Shown here: piece by piece, positions 1 through 10,192 of the stretch | How positions within the stretch are numbered: the first letter of the stretch is position 1 | Layout of the letters: every line of letters begins with the position of its first letter | Origin: Micromussa lordhowensis | Taxonomy: Eukaryota; Cnidaria; Anthozoa; Scleractinia; Lobophylliidae | DNA: 64,000 nt | NCBI GenBank assembly: GCA_964020085.1 | Contig: OZ026596.1 | Location: 40,105,443 to 40,169,442, forward strand | Reading direction: 5' to 3' | Notes under the pieces: model-generated | What the model was told of the DNA's origin: nothing | The model's database searches: none | What the model saw: only the letters and a program-made list of their open reading frames with translations | Translations under genes and position numbers: made by a program

Positions 1-383
1 ATAGGTTCTTACTTTCTAAAATCATATAGTACATTACAGGTACACTGAAATTATTTACTGTAATCATAATTGAAGAAAAACCAGATTGCTATTGCTGTAA
101 AACATGATTTGTTTAAGAAAAATGAGTGCAAAATATGTAGTTACAAAAAAGTACTAAGCAAGTGTAGATCCACACTACTGTATGGTAAATGCAGTGAAGC
201 TAGTAATAATTATAATAGCAGCAATAATAAAAAATGTATTTGAATATTTGATGCAGAACTTCCAGGTTAAAAAGAAGGATACATTGATATGCATAATGAA
301 TAGGTAATGACAGACCTGCACAGACTCCAATTTGTGGCTTTCATGGTCGCGTCGCATTGTCGCCTTGTAGTTATATTTTAGCT

Positions 384-949
384 CTTACGAGCGTGTCTTT
401 GAGGGATTTACCCTTTTTGTAGGAGATTATTGGTGGTTTTATAAAAATTGTTTTCAGCAAAGGCTGGTTTTGTATGAGGCTCCAATGTTCTATCAGTATT
501 TGTTTTAAATTTTTAACCGCCGGATGGTACGTAGTGACCAAAGGCTCTCTTCAAATATTTTTTTTCGAAGAGTTGGTTCTGAGCAATCCCATTGCTTTGC
601 CTTTAATGAAGCCATATTTAACGCCTGGTGGGTGGCACAAGGCAAAGTGTGTGTATTGGAAGGTCTCTGTTGGCTTGCAGTGAGTGTTGATGTCCGAGAT
701 GGAGTGTCTTGTGAATCTTTCCCTTTAAACACTGTGGTATCGAGGAAAGTGGTTTTATTCTCTGATATTTTGGCCGTAAATTTGATAGTAGGGTGGAATT
801 TGTTAGCTTGGGCAATTAAATGTTCCACATGTTTTACGTCGCAATCAGATTCTCATGTGAATAGTATCACTGTCAGTGTCAGAGATCAAGATGGTGAGCT
901 GTTTGATTTCAATGCCTTTACGCTTGAATTTGTTTTAGAAATAAATTAA
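384..949 (-). mobile_element. Penelope-like retroelement fragment (3' part of reverse transcriptase)
   Basis: Read on the minus strand this encodes the downstream part of a Penelope-like reverse transcriptase. Visible are the block with KFTAKISENKTTFLDTTVFK (about 780-720) and, in another frame, LVTTYHPAVKNLKQ followed by PIISYKKGKSLKDTLVRAK (about 510-387), ending at a stop. In this family these blocks are normally continuous. Here the middle is shortened and the frame changes near 505-545, so the copy is dead. The palm and finger motifs and a GIY-YIG endonuclease were not found. Family assignment rests on remembered resemblance of these blocks to cnidarian Penelope-like proteins. The plus-strand ORFs here are shadows. 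Confidence 0.72.
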
Positions 950-1861
950 AGCTCTATTTATACGATGTCTTCCGCGAACGTTCTGCAGCAGGATGCAAAA
1001 ATTTAAGGATATTTTGGCTGCTCTGAACAAAGAAGTTGGCCAATAGCGAGCAGTTGCGAAAAATTATAAAGGCGCCAAGAAGGTCGTCAACTGGAGTGCT
1101 GCTGGCTCTAGTGTTCTTTCAACCACTTTTTTTAAGCGCGAGCTTTGGTTCCACTCTTTCCGTTGTTGACCTGCCAGCTACAATACCACTTGGCCGCATT
1201 GGTGGGGCTCTCGCTTCTTCGGGGCTGATAATCGCCAGCAAAAAGCTTGATTAGAAGATAAAGAAACATCAAAAGATTGTCACACTTACAATCGCGAAAC
1301 GTAACACGATTGACCGGCTGAATTTTCGAAGTACAACGTGCTAAAAGACGCTGTTCAAGCCAAACTCACATGGCAGTCGTCTCGGCCAGATGTTGAGAAG
1401 ATCAGGAAAGATGTTCGCATTGAAATGGAGGCAGATTTTTGAAAAAAAAACTGCTCTTGTCGCCGGTTCGAATTAACATTTAAAAAATTTAATTTAGGCT
1501 TTCATTTTAGCTTGACAAAATGTCACACGTGACGTTGTGTGATGCATCACGAAAAGTGACGAAAACCTGGTCGGGGGTGCTCGGTGGCTCTTTCATGACC
1601 TAGCCCCGGCTAGAACTTCTCCCGCGGCTATTCCCATTTCACCTCTGGGACAGAAATTTGAGATTCCGAGGGATCTCTGAGCTCCCCCAGTCATCTACTG
1701 GGCTGGGGCGGTTGCAGACCCAGAAAACGAAGAGCAGTTATTGGGTTTCGACCCGCCAGATTATCTGGAGAGAAACATCTTGACACACCAAGTGCCGTGG
1801 CGGCCAAGGACCACGTCAGCGACTCGAACATTTCGATGTCGCAGGCTGATGTAAAGCTCCT
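950..1861. other. Non-coding stretch upstream of a DIRS-like gag
   Basis: No convincing gene was found. The short plus-strand ORF at 1036-1254 has no recognisable domain. Near 1700-1860 the plus strand carries fragments that may be decayed N-terminal gag of the element starting at 1862, but the frame is broken. It may be the leader of that DIRS-like element. Confidence 0.35.
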
Positions 1862-2845
1862 TTGTCAGCGATACTGACCTTGTCGGAGAAAATGGATAAA
1901 TTCAAGGAACTCCCTTTGAAAGGGAAAGGAAAAGACAAGGGCAAACGGCTGAGTGATGATCAAGAACATCATTACGGTCTTCCTGCCAAGAAGCCCGCCA
2001 AAGACAGCTCGAGCTCCGTGAGCGATCAACATGCTTTTGAGAGCGAAGAAGACATTCAGGCTCTCATGGATAAAGTAGCGGGTGAAGATGGCGACCTTGA
2101 GGGTGAAGAGCCAGAGGAAAAGGAAACTTTAGCAGACTTGGAGAAGGAGTATGAGTCCGACGACCTGACTGGCAAAAATATTCACAGCCCACAGCTTCCC
2201 AAACTACTTGACAAGATGTTCTGCAACTGTTTTCCAGATAAATTGTTAAAAGACAAGCTTGAGCGCCAAGCTAGACCGGAAAATTGCGATACTATTCTAC
2301 CCACAAGGGTGAACCCAGGCATCTGGCGTAAGCTCCGTGAGCCCATGCAGAAGAGGGAATTGCAGCTGTTCAAAATCCAGCAAGCCGTTGTTAAGGGCAT
2401 CATCCCAATCGCTCGGTTGACTGATCTGTCCATGAAGAACCAGGAAGGGGTTCAACAGATAAAGCAGTTTTGACTCGATGGCCTATCATTACTGAAGCAT
2501 GTTAACTATGAACTGAACATGCAGTGAAAGCAACTAATGAAACCTGATATTGGCAGGGCTTATGCTTGTTTCTGTTCTCCTCATGTGCTGTTCACTGACT
2601 GGCTGTTTGGAGATGACCTCCAAAAACAGCTGAAAGACACAGAAGATGTGAACAAAATTGGAGCCAAAGTGCAAGGTCATAGAGGACCCCCCAGGCCCCC
2701 AACTGGCTATGTGAGCAACAATAACTCTAAGGGATGTTTTTCCCACAGACACCAGTCTAAAAACTTGAAGGGTCAAACCCCCAGACCCTGGCGACGCAGG
2801 GACTCCCAGAAGTCCAACACAAACAACAAGCGGTCATCTAAGTAG
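1862..2845 (+). pseudogene. DIRS-like retrotransposon gag, interrupted by two in-frame stops
   Basis: One frame runs from 1862 to 2845 and is broken only by TGA codons at 2471-2473 and 2525-2527. The first part is a Lys-rich then acidic low-complexity region. The conserved part includes TRVNPGIWRKLREPMQKREL and VVKGIIPIARLTDL. After the first stop it continues with LFTDWLFGDDLQKQLKD and a basic Arg/Gly/Pro-rich tail. This arrangement (acidic N-terminus, IW-K-LR block, WLFGDDL block, basic tail) matches the gag-like protein of DIRS retroelements in marine invertebrates. No reverse transcriptase or tyrosine recombinase follows, so this is a gag-only remnant. The first base is the edge of the open frame, not a proven start. 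Confidence 0.68.
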
Positions 2846-3204
2846 CCCCCGAAGCATGACACGACGTAAATCGCGTGCACTGTAAGTACCTCCCGTTGCC
2901 CCATACAAATCCTTAAAAAAATTTCAATTGCGTTTTTTTTCTCCATAGTCCTTGCATAAACTTTGAACCCTGTTTCATCTACATTTTTCACAGTTGTACA
3001 TTCACTCGGAACAAAGCTTCCGGTTAATTTTTTATTGTTTTATCATGTTGAGATGAGCCACTGTCCAATAGAATTTCCTACAACATTATATCGGTATGGA
3101 AACGCGGGCACACACACATGGAATTGAGTACCGAAGACGATCGCCGACAAAAAGCGCCATGCTACGACAATCTCGAGAAAACATAATTGAAAAAAAAACG
3201 CAGG
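2846..3204. other. Short intergenic stretch
   Basis: No gene recognised between the gag remnant and the next exon. An ATG at 3159 opens a short frame that meets the downstream exon's frame only by shifting inside the A9 run at 3190-3198. Confidence 0.3.
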
Positions 3205-3750
3205 ATGCGAAATCAAAGGAAGAAACGTAAACGACTGTCAAGGACAGCTAAGGAAAGGGAGAACAGAGAACTGAGAGCACAAAAGGAAAAAGATGCATAT
3301 TCTCGGGCTAAGGAATTGGCTCGAATATATTATGGCAAATGGAAAGCATTAGCCAAACAGAATAAAAAGACCCTGGACAAAACTAAGGTAGGTCTCGGTT
3401 AGCGTCAAAATAGAATAAAATAGGTATCAGAAAATGAGGAGTGGTTCACCAAAAAAACCGATATAACTGAATTAGCTGGACATAGAACTAGGATTGTCTT
3501 GCTTTGTACAAAACGTCCCAGGGAACTTATGGGGGGTGGGGAGAGTGTGACCCTCAAACTTCTTCTCCCTTTTATGATGAAACGGAAGGGAATCCCCATC
3601 TGAAATTGCCACATTCTGAAATGATTAAGGGGGGATTCACTCATTTTTGTTTGCAGGCAGACAGGCAAAGCTTTTGAACGAAAAGGACATTCATAGAACT
3701 TAAAGCATGTTCCCTTCCATCTTGCTATGTGGTGTTAATCTTGCCCGTCT

Positions 3751-4018
3751 AGGGTAAGCACCGGTCAAAAATGGCCAGGGAAAGAAATTTCAAGGTCAGG
3801 GAAAAGTCAGGGAAATTCAGGTTTTTTTACACTACTGAGTTTCATACCATGCTGGAAGAAATATTTCAGATAATATCAGCAATGTTTTAATGAAGAGGGG
3901 GAGGCTAGACATTTTAGATCTATTTGGTCAGGGAAATTTTTTTTTATCATGGATAGGTAAGTTCCTTGATAGTCAGGGAATTTTTGAAAGTTTTGTTTGT
4001 GGTAACCATGCTTACCCT
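3751..4018. repeat. Small inverted-repeat element with internal GTCAGGGAAA repeats
   Basis: AGGGTAAGCA at 3751-3760 is matched by its reverse complement TGCTTACCCT at 4009-4018. Between them the unit GTCAGGGAAA/T recurs at least five times with variation. It is non-coding, about 268 bp, and lies in the intron of the kinase-like gene. It is best read as a MITE-like element with a minisatellite core. Confidence 0.55.
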
Positions 4019-4164
4019 CTGTGTATCTCTATCAACAGTGCCCTCAGGGGACAGAGCAACTAGCATCTTACACTTCAACCTGTTTTTTTATCAGAGTTAA
4101 GTCTAAATTGAATACATAGAATACTTGGGGTTGTTTGGGACACAAGGAGAAGCTTGAAGAAGGC

Positions 4165-4243
4165 CAACCTCATTCCCAGGGCTTTTCCCTTGCTTTTCCT
4201 GCCCCTCCCAATTTCAAAGGGAAAAGCCCTGGGAACGAGGTTG
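4165..4243. repeat. Hairpin inverted repeat
   Basis: The arm at 4165-4190 (CAACCTCATTCCCAGGGCTT...) is the reverse complement of 4218-4243 with one mismatch in 26, leaving a 27-base loop. It is a fold-back element or fragment, non-coding and intronic. Confidence 0.7.
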
Positions 4244-5187
4244 AAAGAAGGTCAATGAGTCACAGTTTATTATATGAAAGAGATAAAGTTTACCATTTAA
4301 TTTATTTAACATAAAAATTACAATTTTCTTGATTGTGATGGGTTTTAAAAACTCCTATTTTGCACTACATGTAATTCACTTGCCAAGTTGTTATCGGACA
4401 GTTCAATTAGCCAATCACATTTAAGTTGTAGTTTAAATCAACAAATCACATTCAAAGTTGTAGTTCAAGTCATTCAATCACAACCTTGGTTTCAATCACC
4501 ATAGAAACAGTGCACAGAGTCCTAAATTGAGGCTTTCTTCAAAACAGAGAATTGGTTTCTCTTGAACAATGACAATATTTGAGTGTTGTTCTTTTATCTC
4601 AAATTGACTTGTGGTTAATTGGTAAAAGGACTTCATGTCTTCCAATTTGTTATGTAATCATACTCACAATAAACTCCAGCTGACTCACTTATATCAGACT
4701 CGTGCATAATTATGATTACAGACCGAACACCAGTCAGTCCTATTACCACTTCCTTGTGAATCTTATTAAGCTGAACTGCTTCACTTTTCCTCTGTTTTTA
4801 AAATAAAATATTTCTTTATTCCAGATTAGAGACAGGAATGCAAAATCAGGACCACCCAGTGGCAAATTCGCCACTGTTAATTTAATTGATCCATCTGAGC
4901 TACAACCAATCAGTGAAAAGGAATTAATACTGGGACAGGGTTCATATGGACGGTGCATTTTAATGTCTTTCACAAGATTAAAGGTTCTTGTGGTAGAAAA
5001 ACAATGTCTGATGCAAAGCACTAAAGAGATGGTAAAGGAGGCACAAATAATGCAAGCCCTCCCACACAAAAACATTCCTGCAATAATAGGCATCAATGCT
5101 GAAAAATGCTTGGACATCAACCCTACAAGGCGACCAACAACAACAGGACTAATGGCATCAATGGCCTCTTTAATATGTAGTCTTTAG

Positions 5188-6627
5188 GGGAAGTTAATTG
5201 ATCGCTAAGGGCACCAAAGGCAAGTCAGGAACAAGGGGGATAGGGGGTTAAATGGAAAAACATTCAATTGAGAATGATTCAGTGGGCTAGTAAAACAAGA
5301 TGGGGAGGTTGTGCTATTTCACAGTATTTACTTTAATTTGTGTAGATATTCAAGAAGTGTATTGCTGGATGGGAATGACAACAAGAGCCAGCTGGCTTTT
5401 TTTTGTTTAATTGAGGACATTCCTATACACAATAGTTATGACCAGTTTCCCTACTTAAGAACATGCCGGTACTATCCTATAACACAACCTTTCCTTCTAG
5501 TGATGAATGCCTCCCTTTGTAGTTTAGGTTGTCAGAAACTTAGACAGTCACAATATATTTCTAACCAATGCTTCTTAGCTTTTTGGCTACGACAAGTCCA
5601 GTGATGTACATGAAGAGCCTAAAGATTGCCCTTAAGTTGTTTGATCTAGTACAGTATTTTACTGATTTTAGAAGTATACCAAGTAAAGATTAAAGTAAAG
5701 ATGAATCGATTAGATGACACAATTTCTTCATTGAATTTATATCTCTGATCAAAAAAAATATGTGAAAAGGTTTTATCTAATAACATTCAAAAACAATCAA
5801 AACAAATAGACTTGAATAAGTGATCTAAGTGCATGAATAAATAACTAACTTACTATAATATATATGCATAAAAATAAAGTCGACCAGAGTTGAAATTCTG
5901 TCAAAAGGTATTTGTTTCTTGGTGACAGTGGCACCTATTGTGTTACAATTAAAATTTAAGTGAATATTTAACTCCAGCAATGTTTTCTTTAAAGGAAATA
6001 ATCCACATGTGAAAACATGAAAATCGATTTAGGCATGTAATTTAGACTTAATACTTTTGTTTGCACCATATGACAGCCTTTCTTAGATCTCTCGTGCATA
6101 GAATTTCCATCACCTCCCATCACTTGGGGGCAACTAATGGCTATGGATAATTCTGGATTAGCCAAAATGACACATTTTTGCTAGTTTGCTGATTCCTGTC
6201 ACAAAGACAAATATTACCGTCAAGAGAGGGTCAATTTTGGTAGGTAACAAAAAGATAACTGCATATGGGATGCTGGTGGAAACCCTTTATACTAGTCTGC
6301 CCTCTACCAGGGAAAGTCGCATCACAATTATGTAAAAACAAAGTATGACAAAAACAGTTCTAGTACCACAGAAAGGCTATAATGTTGGTGAAATCAGTCT
6401 CTAACAAAAGCCAAAGTATGAGCTGTGTTCGGTAGCTCAGTGTCAGATCTTATGGTATAGTTTTCTTTAATAATAACTAATTATTGTATTTCCATTGTTA
6501 GATTTAAGCTTTCCATTGTTAGACTTTAGCTACAAAGTCTCAGGGCCAAATTTCTTTTCCAATTGGAAGTAAAGCCAATTATTACTTGCTTGCATATCTA
6601 AAAGTAAATAAACAAAGTTGGCTTACA
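5188..6627. other. Long non-coding stretch
   Basis: AT-rich sequence with no ORF showing a domain or codon structure. No large repeat was recognised. It could hold further exons of the kinase-like gene, but none was identified. Confidence 0.4.
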
Positions 6628-6755
6628 GTACTTTGCGAAATGAAACGAAATGGTACTTTGCGAAACGGTACTTTGCGCGGCAGGTCTTTTCCACGGGTGG
6701 TGGGTAGCGGGTGACGGGTGGCGGGTGACGGGTAACGGGTGGCGGGTGACGGGTG
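6628..6755 (+). repeat. Composite minisatellite (GTACTTTGCG units plus CGGGTGG/ACGGGTG units)
   Basis: About three GTACTTTGCGAAA-type units are followed by the linker GGCAGGTCTTTTCCACGGGTGG. An array of 7-8 bp units (GGGTGACG, GGGTGGCG) then runs to 6755. The same modules recur at 9017-9193 in a rearranged orientation. Confidence 0.8.
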
Positions 6756-6961
6756 AAATTGCTTAGAAGGCAAAATGAACATTTTTGCTCAATCCAAAAC
6801 CTAAATGTACCTTTCCGGCGTGACCTGCGCCTGATAGGGATGCGGATGATGGGTTGTTTTTTTTTCCTTTATTTAACAGCTATTTCCTGTCTAATTATTC
6901 CATTCTACAGAAATTTATTTGCCATAAAATTCGTTAAGCACTAACAAAACCATATGTAGCA

Positions 6962-7672
6962 ATACTAACGTCTGCAATAATAACAGTATAATAAACAATT
7001 CTGAACACGGCTATCTTGATAACAATTCGGCCATCGCCTCAACGGGCAAGCAAACTTTCCGCCTAAAAAATGTGGATCATCTGGAAACATGATTTCCCAA
7101 AAAAACTCAGTAGAAACTATTTTCCTACGTCTTTTCAAGCGGTTTGAAACCGCCGTACTTTCAAAAATAACTCTCTGAAAATAGCAAGAGCCCTGAAGGA
7201 CAGCTCTACTGAGGAAAATTCGAAATGGCACACAAATTTAGTTATTAACGGTAAACGTGGGGTGATTCGGCCATCGCCCCAACGGGCAAGCAAACTTTCT
7301 ACCCAAAAAAGCAATACCTGAAAATGTCTGCAACAATAACAGAATAATAAACAAATCTGAAAGGGTTTTACTCACATAACTAGAAATTCGTAATAACATA
7401 AGTGGCGTGACATTCACGGTCAAAACAATTCGGCCATCGCCTCAACGGCCAAGCCAACTTTCAGCCCAAAAAATATCAATTATCTGGCAACATGATTTGC
7501 CCAAAAAACTATTTTCTTCTGACGCCTTTTCAAGCGGTTTGAAACCACCGTACTCTTCAAAAATAGCTCTCTTCTAAATATAGCAAGAGCCCTGAAGGAC
7601 AGCTCTACTGAGGAAAATCCAAATTGGCACAAATTTAGTTCTAAGGAAACGTGGGGTGATTGTTTGATACGA
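6962..7672. repeat. Degenerate tandem array with TTCGGCCATCGCC module
   Basis: TTCGGCCATCGCC followed by CAACGG-CAAGC-AACTTTC occurs at 7026, 7266 and 7429. The segment around 7071-7256 (containing AAGAGCCCTGAAGGACAGCT) repeats at about 7476-7670. A TCTGCAA-AATAACAG module occurs near 6971 and 7326. These are partial, diverged copies of one unit. No coding potential. Confidence 0.7.
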
Positions 7673-8138
7673 GCTATTATAAACGTAATAGAATTTTCTA
7701 GAAATTCTATAACTCGAAAAGGGCCAAACTTTATGTGTACGGAAAAGATCAAATGAGTTCTATAAGTTCCACATGCGTAAGGATGATTTAGACCATCAGC
7801 TGCAGCCAAAACGTTTCGGAGGTAGTTAGAGTCTATCTGATAGAGCTGGAGCTTAAAGTTTCAAGCCAAATTCACGCCAAAGAAGCTGTTTATTGGACTG
7901 TGCCAATCTTCCCTTAGTGGCCTCTTCGATTTGTATATTGTCGTGTGTTGCTAGTGGGGCACATGAACTCAACGGATGGTAATATACCGCCTCTGGAGTT
8001 TTTGTGATTCGGATCTTGCTTTCCCCGCTTCGCTGGTACACACGACACTCCTTATGCCTCAAGAAAATGTCATGCGGGGCAGGCGGAGGTGGACCAAACA
8101 AACTGCATAATGTCAATCAGTAGGTGATAGACTACAAT
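7673..8138. other. Non-coding stretch
   Basis: Nothing recognisable. Minus-strand ORFs here lack domains. Confidence 0.3.
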
Positions 8139-8287
8139 AGTGTGTGAGGCTTTTTCGATATTCCGATTGGTTGCCGAGAAAATCTACTTTGAAGTTGGCG
8201 AATTGAATATTTGCGAACTGATCTTCGCCAATTGAGAGCGCGTAAAAGGAAAAATGTTTGGAATATCAAAAAAAGCCTCACACACTT
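8139..8287. repeat. Palindromic fold-back element (MITE-like), about 149 bp
   Basis: The left arm AGTGTGTGAGGCTTTTTCGA (8139-8164 in full) pairs with the right arm at 8260-8287 (ending AAAAAGCCTCACACACTT), with only small differences in the T/A run. The centre is non-coding. Confidence 0.65.
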
Positions 8288-8593
8288 TTGCACATTGATA
8301 AACAAGGAACATTTTGGCCAAATTTCATAAGTATCCGTCAAATCTACATACCCTATTAATTCGCTTGAAGAAGGGAAATTCACGCAAAAATAAAGCCCGA
8401 GTTTTAGACTCCTAAAGTTTTGAAAGTTTTATCACACCTCAAGCGGATGTCAACTTGGTCATGCCGCCGACCAATGAAACACAAGGTTCGGACACCTTGA
8501 GCGCCCGCAACAAAAATAGCCCATTGAATTCGCGGGAATTTTTGCAGTCGCAGTCGAACACCGTCAAATAGTGATTGCGGCGATACACCAGTA

Positions 8594-8779
8594 ATGGGTA
8601 AAGTTAAAAGAAAAGCCTCTGGAAAAACAGAAAAGACAAAAAGTACAAACCAGCGCAAAAGAAGAAAAGTTGTGGCGACCAACAAAGAGCGAGGTCAAGA
8701 ACCAAACGTCCAGCCCACCGAGGAGCGTGACCCAAAACAAACCGTGGTCGCCACCATGAATGAGCTTAATGGATTATAA
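8594..8779 (+). CDS. Short basic ORF of unknown function
   Basis: An ATG-initiated 61-codon frame ends at TAA 8777-8779. It is Lys/Arg/Thr-rich, beginning MGKVKRKASGKTEKTK, with a bipartite nuclear-signal-like basic cluster (RKRRKVV). No domain was recognised, and no splice donor clearly extends it. It may be a chance ORF or an isolated first exon. Confidence 0.22.
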   Translation: MGKVKRKASGKTEKTKSTNQRKRRKVVATNKERGQEPNVQPTEERDPKQTVVATMNELNGL

Positions 8780-9016
8780 CGCCTTTAGTTATTTATTAAC
8801 TGTTCTCCAAAATATCTCGCGATATCTCGCGATCATTAAATGATTTTAACCTATTTTTTTCACCAAACTTTAAATCGATGTTTTCGCAAAATTTGGCCTC
8901 TGAAGGTCTACAGTAACCTTAATAAGCAACTTTTGTTTTACACGATGTGGATGTATTTTTACCTCTTATAAGCAAGCTACATTTAATGCTCTCCAGAGTT
9001 AGATTTCCCCAGATGT

Positions 9017-9193
9017 CCACCCGCCACCCGTCACCCGCCACCCGTCGCCCGCCACCCGCCACCCGCCACCCGTGGAAAAGACCTGCCGTACTTTGCGAAA
9101 CAGTACTTTGCGAAACGGTACTTTGCAAAACGGTACTTGGCGAAATGGTACTTTGCGAAACGATACTTTGCAAAATGGTACTTTGCAAAACGG
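9017..9193 (+). repeat. Composite minisatellite interrupting a kinase-like sequence
   Basis: CCACCCG-type units (9017-9069) are followed by GTGGAAAAGACCTGCC. About eight GTACTTTGCGAAACG units of 14-16 bp then run to 9193. The CCACCCG module and linker are inverted relative to 6628-6755, but the GTACTTTGCG module keeps the same strand. On the minus strand the units translate as RFAKYHFAKY-type repeats, which is an artefact of the period. Confidence 0.82.
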
Positions 9194-9199
9194 CTACAA

Positions 9200-9657
9200 T
9201 TGCTCCTAACACGCTTTGGCGACCTTGGGAAAAACGGGTGAAAAATGTTAAAGGCTTCGACAGCTTGTATTCGATCGAGGCAGTGCAACAAATCGAGTAG
9301 ATCTGAAACCTGAGCATCAAGACCAAATGACAAGAAATCAAAACACTCATATTCCATCATTATAGCCACTGGTTTAGGACAAACAGCAACAAACTCTGCC
9401 ACTTTAGGATGCCGTAGATTTTGCAACATCTTCGCCTCCTTTGCTACGATCTTCAGATTTGAGTCTTCCTTGCCGAAAAATCGCTTTACCACCACGGTTT
9501 TCTTCTCGGGAATGTAGTTTCCCTTCATCACGGACCCAAAACTTCCCTTCCCTATTTCGTCCTTGTCTGTGACATTGGCCCATTGAAAATTAGGAATATC
9601 ACGAAAGTAACCCTTTGTGAGTGATAGGGAATCGAGAAGAAGTATTTTGAAAGCCAT
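9200..9657 (-). pseudogene. Protein kinase N-lobe fragment truncated by a minisatellite
   Basis: The likely start is the ATG at 9655-9657 (MAFKILLLDS). Motifs in order are the glycine loop EIGKGSFGSVMKGNY, the VAIK-like TVVVKRF, the alpha-C segment IVAKEAKMLQNLRHPKV, and a hinge-like AIMMEYECFDFLSFG. After FNIFHPFFP the frame enters the 9193-9070 minisatellite. No HRD, DFG or C-lobe was found beyond it. It resembles cnidarian Ser/Thr kinases that are often dispersed in repeat-rich DNA. It cannot be catalytic as it stands. An intron hiding a distant C-lobe cannot be excluded. Confidence 0.62.
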
Positions 9658-9741
9658 AATGGGCTTCAAAATAAGAAACACTGCAGACCACTGTTGTGAA
9701 TAATGTGTCACGCAATGCGTCGCGTGAGGAAAGATAAACAA

Positions 9742-10192
9742 ACATTTAATATATGGTACTCAATAGTGATTAAAAAATAACTGTAAGAAAGTGTAATGTA
9801 ATATTATTCCATTTGATGCATTGCATTTTATAAAAGCATGTGATTCTCTGTACATGAGTTACATGATTTTCCTGGGAGTAAAGATCCTTGGGATTTGCAT
9901 CTGAAATTGTGATTTTATGGTATATTTTAACAACCTTTTTCAGTTTTATTTCAAATGGCTTAAGTATTTGTAAAGTATTTTGGAAATCCGCTTTATCATT
10001 TCTGTGTACAATTATATTTAACTTTCCAAATTCATGTTGTTATCATTACTTTACTTGAATGAATAACTGAGGGGGGTGAAAGTTATTTTTATTATTCTTG
10101 AATATTGATATAATTTATATATGGTGCATTCAAATACACCCTTCAATGCAATTAGATTCATTTGGTTAATTGGAGCTCATATTATTGCTTAC
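9742..10192. other. Non-coding stretch
   Basis: AT-rich. No further exon of the DUF3987-like gene could be identified here, although its last visible exon ends at an apparent donor at 10192. Confidence 0.3.

Larger units (their letters stand above)
3205..5187 (+). pseudogene. Two-exon kinase-like gene lacking most of the catalytic domain
   Basis: Exon 1 (3205-3387) starts at an ATG and encodes a very basic Lys/Arg-rich helical segment, ending at a phase-0 donor (AAG|GTAGGT). Exon 2 (4825-5187) follows an acceptor with a T-rich tract (TTATTCCAG) and keeps the frame. It contains a glycine loop, ELILGQGSYGRC, and an alpha-C-like segment MVKEAQIMQALPHKNI typical of a Ser/Thr or dual-specificity kinase N-lobe. 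Directly after AIIGIN the protein jumps to CLDINPTRRPTTTG, which resembles alpha-H in the C-lobe. The HRD and DFG motifs and roughly 150 residues are absent, so catalysis is impossible. Total about 181 aa. Splice sites are inferred by eye. It could be a decayed gene, or exons of a larger gene with missing sequence. The 1.4-kb intron holds two small inverted-repeat elements. Confidence 0.5.

Noticed and set aside
524..949. 141-codon plus-strand ORF
   Set aside because: It lies antisense to the Penelope-like reverse transcriptase blocks and has no domain of its own.
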